Below are positions 25,727 to 32,814 of a stretch of DNA of 64,000 nucleotides, in pieces (position 1 is the stretch's first letter; the number at the start of each line of letters is the position of its first letter). The position numbers and the translations under genes are program-made. The notes under the pieces were generated by a model. It was not told the origin of the DNA. It worked only from the letters and a program-made list of their open reading frames with translations, and did not search any database. The stretch is from Spirosoma sp. GTDB lineage: Bacteria > Bacteroidota > Bacteroidia > Cytophagales > Spirosomataceae. The stretch spans positions 124,001-188,000 of the forward strand of contig NZ_JAPLET010000030.1 of assembly GCF_026391055.1 (NCBI RefSeq), read 5' to 3'.

Positions 25727-26742
25727 TGATTGAGCTGGGTTTCAAAAGGAGTTGAAAAAATGATAGACTGATCGCGGTGGCTAACCCGCAGGTTAAGCAG
25801 TTCGGCCAGGGCGTCGGCCAGTTCGTCCGACGAACCGGCGCGGATGGTACCCGTCAGGGTTCGTCGGGCGAGTGCGGGGTCTGAAAGCTGCACCGTTACG
25901 CCAAATACGGTCTGCATTTGAGAAGCCACTTCCCGTAGCGGAGTATCGTTAAAGCTAAACAGGCGGTATCGCCAGTGGGCAAACCGGGTGGTGTCGGCGC
26001 GGGCCTGTAACTGCAATGCTCCTTTATCGTCGAGCGTTACCCGGTCGCCGGGCTTCATCAGCAGATTCTGGGGTGGCTGATTGGCGGTAGCGTAGTGCAG
26101 GTTGACCTTACCCCGTTTCAGGACCACCTCAGCCAGGGTGGCCCGGCTGCGCACGGAGAATTCGGTCCCGAGCACTTCCACCGCCAGCCCGTTGGCGGCC
26201 TGCACCACAAAGGGCTGGTTGTTGGCCAGGTGCCGAATGTTGAAGACGGCATCGCCCGTTAGCACGACATCGCGGGAAAGCCAGCCATAGCCAACACGCG
26301 GCACCCGCAGCGATGAGTTGCTGTTAAGGGCAACCGTTGAGCCATCGGGCAAACTCACCGAACGGAGCTGGTGCGCTCCCGTCGTGATGGTGTTATACAG
26401 TATAGGCTCTCCGGCGAACCAGCCCCCAGCCAGCAGCAACAACGAAACCGAAGCAGCAACCAGCCAGCTACCCTGTTGCCAGAGCGTTCGTGGCTCAGCC
26501 GGTAGCTGACGCAACCGGAATGTCTGCTGCGGTACGGGCGAATCGAGTCGCTGGCGGAACTGGTCGAGATGATAGGGTACATCGGGGGCATATTGCGGGA
26601 AACTTCGCTCCCATTCGTCGAGCCACTGGAAATACGTTTCCCGGTTCCCGGCATCGGCCAGCCATTCACCAATTACTTTCTGCTGAACAGACGTGGCCTG
26701 CCCGGCAAAGTAGGTAAATAACAGTTCTTTAGTTGGTTTCAT
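25723..26742 (-). CDS. FecR-family anti-sigma/signal-transfer protein
   Basis: A 339-residue inner-membrane regulator: cytoplasmic N-terminal region, one membrane segment at about 92-110 (SWLVAASVSLLLLAGGWFA), a periplasmic FecR domain (VSLPDGSTVALNSNSSLRVP, LTGDAVFNIRHLANNQPFVVQ) and a DUF4974-type C-terminal domain (FSFNDTPLREVASQMQTVFG) that contacts the STN domain of the receptor. It overlaps the SusC start by 4 nt (ATGA) and follows the sigma gene by 24 bp, the standard trans-envelope arrangement. Confidence 0.95.
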   Translation of the reverse strand: MKPTKELLFTYFAGQATSVQQKVIGEWLADAGNRETYFQWLDEWERSFPQYAPDVPYHLDQFRQRLDSPVPQQTFRLRQLPAEPRTLWQQGSWLVAASVSLLLLAGGWFAGEPILYNTITTGAHQLRSVSLPDGSTVALNSNSSLRVPRVGYGWLSRDVVLTGDAVFNIRHLANNQPFVVQAANGLAVEVLGTEFSVRSRATLAEVVLKRGKVNLHYATANQPPQNLLMKPGDRVTLDDKGALQLQARADTTRFAHWRYRLFSFNDTPLREVASQMQTVFGVTVQLSDPALARRTLTGTIRAGSSDELADALAELLNLRVSHRDQSIIFSTPFETQLNQ

Positions 26743-26766
26743 GATGAGGTCGTCTATCGTTGAGCG

Positions 26767-27447
26767 TTAGGAGAAAATCGTCAGCAGAAGCAGCCCCCAG
26801 CTAATCAGCTTCTGTTGCCGGAGAAACTGCCGAACGGTGGAAATGGCCCGCAGCAGGTGATTTTCAACGGTTTTGGGCGACAGGCTCATCTCGGCGGCAA
26901 TTTCTTTGTAGGATTTCCCCTCGAATCGGCTCAACAGAAAAACCCGCTGCCGTTGGGGCGATAGCTGCTGAACGGCCTGCTCCAGCGCCCGGTACAGTTC
27001 ATCCTGCTGCAACAGACGGTCGGGCTGGGTAGCATCGAGATCGGCCGGGTCCAGGTCCTCGGGCAGTGTCTCCTGCCGGTTCAGCTCCCAGCGCAGGCAA
27101 TTGTAGGCCCGGTTTCGTACGGCCTGGTAGAGATAGGCCCGGTACGATCCCCTAACCTGCTTGTAAAGTTCTTTCTGGTAGAAGGTATAGAAGAGATCGG
27201 CTACTACGTCTTCGGCGGCTTGCCGGTCGTACATGAACCGAATAGCATGGCTGCAAAGGGGCGCAAAATATTGCCGGAAGAGCAGTTCACAACCTAGTTT
27301 AGGGTCATCGGCAAAGGCGTTGCGAATGAACAACTCGCTGTCAGCCGTCAGAGCGGGTGAAGCTTCGGTATCGCTCCGCAGCAAAGGCAATGACCCGGAC
27401 GGTGCCGGGCCCGGTACATGCCGGAATGGAAACGCGTTAGCTGACAT
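26767..27447 (-). CDS. ECF RNA polymerase sigma factor
   Basis: A 226-residue sigma-70 factor of the Bacteroidota FecI-like type. Region 2 is seen in LFRQYFAPLCSHAIRFMYDRQAAEDVVADLF, region 4 in LSPQRQRVFLLSRFEGKSYKEIAAEMSLSPKTVENHL. The N-terminal ~45 residues are extra and low-complexity, and the C-terminal tail (LISWGLLLLTIFS) is hydrophobic. It heads the operon sigma, FecR, SusC, SusD, FAD enzyme and probably drives it when the receptor signals. Confidence 0.94.
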   Translation of the reverse strand: MSANAFPFRHVPGPAPSGSLPLLRSDTEASPALTADSELFIRNAFADDPKLGCELLFRQYFAPLCSHAIRFMYDRQAAEDVVADLFYTFYQKELYKQVRGSYRAYLYQAVRNRAYNCLRWELNRQETLPEDLDPADLDATQPDRLLQQDELYRALEQAVQQLSPQRQRVFLLSRFEGKSYKEIAAEMSLSPKTVENHLLRAISTVRQFLRQQKLISWGLLLLTIFS

Positions 27448-27547
27448 TAAATCGAAGGGTCTAGTAGACAGAAGACAAGCTCACGCCAAAAATCCCCCAA
27501 TCGATTGTCATTTTTTATTTAGAAAATGCAAAATATGAGCTTATCCT

Positions 27548-27643
27548 CGGCAGCATCCTGCTGCCGGGTCGTCCGATTAGCTTAAGCCAACTAATTATTG
27601 CGGGTCTTTTCTTAGCCTAATAGCTCGACAGCAGGATGCTGTC
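27548..27643. repeat. Two related hairpins between the photoreceptor and sigma operons
   Basis: Hairpin one is cggcagca-tcc-tgctgccg (27548-27566); hairpin two is gacagca-gga-tgctgtc (27627-27643). Their cores are inverted copies of each other (cagcatcctgctg versus cagcaggatgctg), so the two can also pair together. They lie upstream of the sigma gene and just downstream of the PYP ligase stop, and may end the photosensory operon. Confidence 0.55.
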
Positions 27644-27672
27644 TGATACAATACCTCTGGCCGACTTCGACT

Positions 27673-28776
27673 CTAGTAGATGTACAGATTCTGCGGAATT
27701 TCGGGGGCACTCAGGTGCTGCCGAACCCAATGCAGGAACGCGTCGCGGTTCGCTTCCGTCAGCGTCCGAAGCTGAACCGCTCCGTAAAGCTTTTGAACGC
27801 CCACATCCGCTTTAGCATATATGTCGCAGTTGGCTACCAGCGGGCATTCGCTGATCACCTGCCTGATGGCGGCTGGGTATACATTGACTCCGGCTATCGA
27901 TACACTGTCATCTAACCGGCCCAGCACCCGTATCTCGGTAGCCGACACCCACTCCAGCCAGTCGGGGACGGGAAAGGATGCACCCGTATCGGTCCGGCAC
28001 ATTCTGACGGGCTCCTCCGGCAACCGGGTTACATAGGGAAACAACGTAAATGGCGCTTCGGACCGGTGCCGGTACCCAAGTCCACCGGTTTCGGATGAGC
28101 CGTAGATTTCCGTTAGGGACACGCTGGCGCTGATGAGCTGGTCGAACAGGCCCGGCGACATGGGCGCGGCTGATGATACCCCCCGACACGGCTGCGATTT
28201 TCCGGCCAGCAGAGACTGGTAGGCAAACTCCCAGGTAAAGGGGGTGCCTACCAACAGCGTATTGGCCGTTATGGCTGTTGCCGGGACATCCGCCAGCAAA
28301 CACAAAGGAACGTCCCAGAGCGCCGGAAGCAGGACGGTGTAGATAAACCCGTAAATATGATTGGCCGGTACCAGGCTGATCACCCTGTCGGGGCGCGGTA
28401 ACAACGTTGTCAGAAAGCGGGCTTCGTGCAGTAGCGACGCCATCGAATGCCGGACGGTCCGGGCGGCTCCGCTGGTACCTGACGTTCGAAACGTCAGGTA
28501 ATCGTCTACTTGTGAGCGGGCTCGCAGAATACAGTTCACCCAGTGGTCGAGGGTGGTTCCAGCCAGCAGGTAGTTCTCAACGGAAGTGTCAAAAACGCCG
28601 AAGAACTCGTTGAGGTAAGCAGCCAGCTCCATGCGGCTGATGGAGTCGAGCCCTACATCCCGATACAGGTCCAGCTCTGCCGAAACAGCCGATGGCAAAC
28701 CGGCATGGGGGTTTTGCAAAATCCGGCCCGCCGTATCGAGAATGATTCGCCGGACGTTAGCGGATGTCCAGATCAT
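27673..28776 (-). CDS. Acyl-carrier domain fused to an AMP-forming ligase; likely p-coumarate activation for photoactive yellow protein
   Basis: A 367-residue protein. Residues 1-85 are an acyl-carrier domain, with the phosphopantetheine serine in GLDSISRMEL (Ser45). Residues 90-367 are a short adenylate-forming domain: ATP loop TFRTSGTSG (95-103), YGSSETG (225-231), and hinge motif GRLDDSVSIAGVNVYP (286-301). The usual C-terminal catalytic lysine (GKI/LxR motif) is not seen, and the protein ends soon after. The ATGA overlap with the PYP gene and the length near 380 fit the known p-coumarate:CoA ligase family for PYP. The carrier domain suggests the coumaroyl group could ride on its own arm rather than on free CoA; that is inference. 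Confidence 0.85.
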   Translation of the reverse strand: MIWTSANVRRIILDTAGRILQNPHAGLPSAVSAELDLYRDVGLDSISRMELAAYLNEFFGVFDTSVENYLLAGTTLDHWVNCILRARSQVDDYLTFRTSGTSGAARTVRHSMASLLHEARFLTTLLPRPDRVISLVPANHIYGFIYTVLLPALWDVPLCLLADVPATAITANTLLVGTPFTWEFAYQSLLAGKSQPCRGVSSAAPMSPGLFDQLISASVSLTEIYGSSETGGLGYRHRSEAPFTLFPYVTRLPEEPVRMCRTDTGASFPVPDWLEWVSATEIRVLGRLDDSVSIAGVNVYPAAIRQVISECPLVANCDIYAKADVGVQKLYGAVQLRTLTEANRDAFLHWVRQHLSAPEIPQNLYIY

Positions 28777-29144
28777 GCCTTACGATTAACCAGAAAATAC
28801 TGATAACGGCTCTCCGGCGACTTGAGCAGCCTCAGACGGACCTTAGTTGGTGCCGTTACGTAGGATAGAATATAGTCCAGCTCTTCGTCGAGCGTTGGCT
28901 GGCCATATTTGGCGGCAACCATCTGATTGTTGGCGCAGGGGGCAATCTGAGTAAAATAGTACTTGCCCACAGCGTACTCTTTTGAGATACCTGTAATGTG
29001 GGATTCCGATTTACAGTACGCAACGACTAGCCCATCACGGCTCATACGAACCACCCCAAAAGGAGCGTCTTCAAGCTGCTCATCAGTCTGCTTTTCCAGC
29101 CAGTCGATGAGGTTTAAATCGGAAAAATGTACTGTCTGATTCAT
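28773..29144 (-). CDS. pyp: Photoactive yellow protein (PYP), blue-light PAS photoreceptor
   Basis: A 123-residue protein that aligns along its length with Halorhodospira halophila PYP. Chromophore-pocket residues are present with a +1 offset: Tyr43 (Tyr42), Glu47 (Glu46), Thr51 (Thr50) and Cys70 (Cys69, the p-coumaric acid attachment site) in IAPC. The end shows APTKVRLRLL and SRYQYFLVNRK. Arg52, which covers the chromophore in the model protein, is Ile53 here, and about four residues are missing between Cys70 and the APTKV strand. The gene follows a PAS histidine kinase by 37 bp and overlaps the ligase gene by 4 nt. Its likely job is a soluble blue-light sensor feeding the neighbouring kinase; that partner is inferred. 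Confidence 0.93.
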   Translation of the reverse strand: MNQTVHFSDLNLIDWLEKQTDEQLEDAPFGVVRMSRDGLVVAYCKSESHITGISKEYAVGKYYFTQIAPCANNQMVAAKYGQPTLDEELDYILSYVTAPTKVRLRLLKSPESRYQYFLVNRKA

Positions 29145-29181
29145 GGGTTGGCTATAAATTCAACTAATACCTGGTTAATCT

Positions 29182-32079
29182 TCAGCGAGATGAGTGATTT
29201 TGGAGCACAGGCAGGTAAACCGTGAAGGTAGCCCCTTCTCCGGGGCGGCTGGTAGCTGTCAGGGTGCCCTGATGATTTTCGACTACCTTCTGACAGATTG
29301 CCAGGCCGATTCCGGTACCTTCATACACCCCCCTACCATGCAATCGCTGAAAGACCTCAAAAATGCGGTCCAGGTACTTTTCGTCGAACCCAATACCATT
29401 GTCGTTTATATCGATCCGGTAATACTGCGGGCCATTCCCGTTCTTTTCGCCAACGATCCTTGTCAGCCTGAGCGTGGCGGGTAAATCCCTTCTTTTCACC
29501 GGCTGACCAGTAATCTGCACCTTTGGCGAGCTACCGGGCAACCGGTACTTAATGGCATTTGATAGCAGGTTCTGGAACAGCTGACGCAGTTGCCCTTTAT
29601 CGCCATGAACTACCGGCAACTCGTCCAGTTCGATGGCCGCGTTCGATTCCTGTATAGGTATGGTCAGGTCATCGAGGATTTGGGTCACTAAATCGGTCAG
29701 TGGCACAGGGCCGGTCTCAACCAGTTGGGTTGACAGCCGTGAATACGTCAGCAAATGCCGAATTAGTTCAGACATCCGCTGGGCCGATCCCTGCATTCGG
29801 TTAATCATATCCAGCCCAGTCAAATCAAGCACATGTCCATAACTGCTGGTCAGTACATCGCCAAAAGACCGAATTTTCCGCAACGGTTCCTGCAGGTCGT
29901 GGCTGGCAACATAAGCAAATTTCTGGAGGTTCTCATTACTCCGGCGCAGTTCATAGTTCGTTAGTTCCAGCGCCTGCTGCTGCTGTTTAAGGTCGGTAAC
30001 ATCCAGGAAAGTAAACAGTACCTGATTACCGTGACGAATCAGGGATGACTGAAACCAGCCCTGGATAACATCGCTAAAATAAGGTAACAGCCATTCTTTA
30101 CGCTGCCCGGTCTCGGCCACTTCTACCAATTCGGCAAACAGTTCATTAGCCGATTCGCTGGAAAAGAGCGACTTCACCCGATGACCGATCAGTTCCGCAT
30201 TCGAACGGCCGGTAAGTTGTCTTTGCTTTTCATTAACCAGTACAAGCGTAAAATCGATGATCTTTCCCGGCTTCCCATCCGTTGTCTCTTCCCGTATGGG
30301 TTCATACAGAACAATGCCCGTTGGTTGAGCGTCGATAACGAGTTTCATCAGGTCGGCCTGCTGTCGTTGAACGAGCTGCGCCTGATGGGCTTCCGTTACA
30401 TCCATGTACGTCATCAGCACCTTATCCGTCGAACGACCATCGCCTATGCGTATAAACTGCGCGTCGAACCATCCGCCGGCAGTCTCCCGGTAATAGGTAA
30501 AAACCATACGCTGTGTGCGGCCCGTTTCAATGGTTTCGCGAAGGGCCATCTCCAGTTCTGTACCTCGAAAACGGGGAAATAGCGTTAGCAAATCCTGTCC
30601 GATCAGGGCTTCGGCCGGGTAGCCTGTTACGTAGGTGTTCATGAGGTTTGTCATGCGGTATCGAAAATCGATCACCTTACGTTCGGGCGTATTGTCGCGA
30701 ACGGCTTCCCAGAGAACCAAACCCGCCGGGGTATTATCGCTGATTGACTTCAGCAGTTGCGCCTGATCCTGAAGCTGCTGTTCGGCCCGTTTCTGGAGGC
30801 TTTTATCCTGAATGGTCAGGATAACACCATCTTCGCGTTTCACGGCCGATATATCGCACCAGTCAGTCCTTTTCCCGTAATTAAACTCAGTTTCTGTGCG
30901 AAACGGCTGGCCGGTGATAACGACTTCAGCATAGTGATCGAGCAGATGCCGGAATTGGGGGAACAGTTCCAGCATCGTGCGGCCAAGCAGTTGATTGTCG
31001 GCACGACCAATTCTCTTCCGATGGGTGTCATTCTGCAATACGTACCGAAAGTCAACAATTCGACCGGTTGGATCACGTATAGCCTCCAGGACAATAATTG
31101 AATTCTGCGAACCGTTGAGCACCGAGTTGAGTAACTCAGCCTGGCGGTGATGCCCCAGTTGTGCCCGTTTCATGCCAGTAACTTCGGTCATCGCCAGAAT
31201 CAGCTGTTCGTCCTGAGGGGCCATCGACACCCGGTACCAGCCAGCATGTCTGCCCAGCGTAAACGGTAGCTCAAACTCCTGAACGATGCCTCCTTCAACG
31301 CCCGTTATACAGCGGCTAAGCAAACCCGACGCATTGGCGTCCAGGAAAACATCTGTCAGTTTTTTCCCAACTACCTTTATCGCCGACTGTCCCAGAATTT
31401 CCTCCAGCAGGGAATTAATCAGGCTAATCCGAAAATCGGGCGGGCGGTTATCCGGATCTTCTTCGGAGCGGATAACATCCAGTACGGCAATTCCCACCGG
31501 CACACCTTCCAGCACCCGCTTCAACAACTGAGCCTGTTGCCGGATTGCCTCTTTAGGTTTTCTTATATCAGTACTGTCAACATACGTAACCATAACCCCC
31601 TTGGGTACGCGAACGATTTTTACGTCCCGCCAGAGATCGTATTCGGGATAGTAATTCTCTTTCTCAACGGGTAGCCCGGTTTTGTAGACTTTTACGTAAT
31701 CGTTAAAAAGACCATTGATTTTCGTAGCCGGGTAGATCTCCCACAAAGTATGCCCCAGGAGTTCTTCGCGTTTGTACCCTCCCAGGCGTACACCCGCATC
31801 GTTGATCACGGCAAACTGGAAATCGACAACTTCACCCTGTTCGTCGTGTATAGCCTCGAAGACCGTAATACCGTTTACAGATGCATTGAAGGCCTGTTGC
31901 AGCACGCTGCTCAATCGGCTGGCTTCTGCATCGGCTTTGCTTTGCGTAATGTCATGGTAGGACACCACAACACTGTTCTCTTCCAGCCGCACGGCCGATA
32001 TATCGTACCAGACAGGTAATGACTCCCCTGGCTGTTCAAACTTAAATTCAAAACGAGACGGTTGCCCTGTCTCGATCAC
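29182..32079 (-). CDS. Multi-PAS sensor histidine kinase, main body (5' end frameshifted)
   Basis: This frame of 965 residues lacks the first part of the gene. It contains the end of PAS 1 and five further PAS units, each opening with a similar motif (LLKRVLEGVPVGIAVLD, LLNSVLNGSQNSIIVLEA, LLKSISDNTPAGLVLWEA, LMKLVIDAQPTGIVLYE). It closes with HisKA (FAYVASHDLQEPLRKIRS) and HATPase_c (DNGIGFDEKYLDRIFEVF, GTGIGLAICQKVVE). There is no membrane segment and no receiver domain, so it is a cytoplasmic kinase that must use a separate regulator. The GTG at 32079 overlaps the TGA of the 5' fragment (GTGA), so it could restart there, but the family sequence continues upstream in this frame (LHPQWAETNLEHQYRQ), showing that the start has been lost. 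Confidence 0.85.
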   Translation of the reverse strand: MIETGQPSRFEFKFEQPGESLPVWYDISAVRLEENSVVVSYHDITQSKADAEASRLSSVLQQAFNASVNGITVFEAIHDEQGEVVDFQFAVINDAGVRLGGYKREELLGHTLWEIYPATKINGLFNDYVKVYKTGLPVEKENYYPEYDLWRDVKIVRVPKGVMVTYVDSTDIRKPKEAIRQQAQLLKRVLEGVPVGIAVLDVIRSEEDPDNRPPDFRISLINSLLEEILGQSAIKVVGKKLTDVFLDANASGLLSRCITGVEGGIVQEFELPFTLGRHAGWYRVSMAPQDEQLILAMTEVTGMKRAQLGHHRQAELLNSVLNGSQNSIIVLEAIRDPTGRIVDFRYVLQNDTHRKRIGRADNQLLGRTMLELFPQFRHLLDHYAEVVITGQPFRTETEFNYGKRTDWCDISAVKREDGVILTIQDKSLQKRAEQQLQDQAQLLKSISDNTPAGLVLWEAVRDNTPERKVIDFRYRMTNLMNTYVTGYPAEALIGQDLLTLFPRFRGTELEMALRETIETGRTQRMVFTYYRETAGGWFDAQFIRIGDGRSTDKVLMTYMDVTEAHQAQLVQRQQADLMKLVIDAQPTGIVLYEPIREETTDGKPGKIIDFTLVLVNEKQRQLTGRSNAELIGHRVKSLFSSESANELFAELVEVAETGQRKEWLLPYFSDVIQGWFQSSLIRHGNQVLFTFLDVTDLKQQQQALELTNYELRRSNENLQKFAYVASHDLQEPLRKIRSFGDVLTSSYGHVLDLTGLDMINRMQGSAQRMSELIRHLLTYSRLSTQLVETGPVPLTDLVTQILDDLTIPIQESNAAIELDELPVVHGDKGQLRQLFQNLLSNAIKYRLPGSSPKVQITGQPVKRRDLPATLRLTRIVGEKNGNGPQYYRIDINDNGIGFDEKYLDRIFEVFQRLHGRGVYEGTGIGLAICQKVVENHQGTLTATSRPGEGATFTVYLPVLQNHSSR

Positions 32080-32315
32080 CTGCCGGTATTGATGCTCCAG
32101 ATTCGTTTCTGCCCACTGCGGATGCAGGTGGTACCAATTGCGTCTGCATACGGGCGGTTCAGGTTAGATTCGGCAACTGCGTTCGACAACATCAACTGCA
32201 AGCCTGTCAGCCTTCCGGCATCATCACGAACGCCTTTGTAGACCAGAACACCATTCTGTGATGCCTGCAAAACGCTTTGCACCAAAGCCGGGGAAGAGTG
32301 GTTTGTGACCGACAT
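32076..32315 (-). pseudogene. 5' fragment of the multi-PAS kinase, separated by a one-base frameshift
   Basis: This frame encodes the first 79 residues (MSVTNHSSPALVQSVLQASQNGVLVYKG), the beginning of PAS 1. It goes out of frame near 32125-32135, where GGTACCACC is followed by TGCATCC. Adding one C would restore IGTT-LHPQWAETNLEHQY and join it to the main body as a protein of about 1044 residues. So one base is missing, either truly in the genome or by sequencing error in a CC/CCC run. There is no slippery heptamer to suggest programmed frameshifting. The ATG at 32315 is 68 bp after the response regulator gene. Confidence 0.8.
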
Positions 32316-32383
32316 AACTTTTCAGACTAGCTGTTATAAATGTTGGATAGACTATCGATAGATATATCCATCTATCAGGCCGG

Positions 32384-32809
32384 TTAAGGTATATACTGAC
32401 TCTGGGTTAACCAGAAGTCGATTGCCCGGCGCATCATTTCGCTCACCTGATGATAGCTCTCGGGCTTTATTAAATAAGCATTGGCTCCCAGGTCGTATGC
32501 CCGACGCATATCTTTAGGGTTATCGGAGGTGCTGTACACGACTAACGGCAGGTAACAGGTGCGGCTGGTAGCCCGAACCTGCTGAATAACCTCAAAGCCA
32601 TTATGCCCCGGCAATTTAAGGTCTATCAGTACTAAATGAGGCAAAGGCGTACTTTGCCCCTGATAATTTCCCTGCTGAAGTAAGTAATCAATCGCTTCAC
32701 TACCACTGCTTAAGATTAAAAAACCAGGCGGGTGCTCCATGCGGCTGATAAGTCGCCTGAAGATATCAGCTTCGTCGGGGTTGTCTTCAATGTAAAGAAT
32801 ATCAAGCAT
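32384..32809 (-). CDS. Single-domain CheY/Rcp1-like response regulator
   Basis: A 141-residue stand-alone receiver: acidic pair in YIEDNPDE, phospho-acceptor Asp63 in LVLIDLKLPG, Ser/Thr near 93-95 (VVYSTSDN) and Lys115 in YLIKPESYH. The PHLVLIDLKLPGHNG and KDMRRAYDLGANAY motifs are those of Rcp1-type regulators that work with phytochrome kinases. It has no output domain, so it passes phosphate on or binds partners. It starts 5 bp after the phytochrome stop codon and precedes the PAS kinase, so both kinases may use it. Confidence 0.94.
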   Translation of the reverse strand: MLDILYIEDNPDEADIFRRLISRMEHPPGFLILSSGSEAIDYLLQQGNYQGQSTPLPHLVLIDLKLPGHNGFEVIQQVRATSRTCYLPLVVYSTSDNPKDMRRAYDLGANAYLIKPESYHQVSEMMRRAIDFWLTQSQYIP

Positions 32810-32814
32810 AAAAG

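Noticed and set aside
27548-27643. Short inverted copies considered as a CRISPR or IS end
   Set aside because: Only two copies, no regular spacing, no transposase or cas gene nearby.
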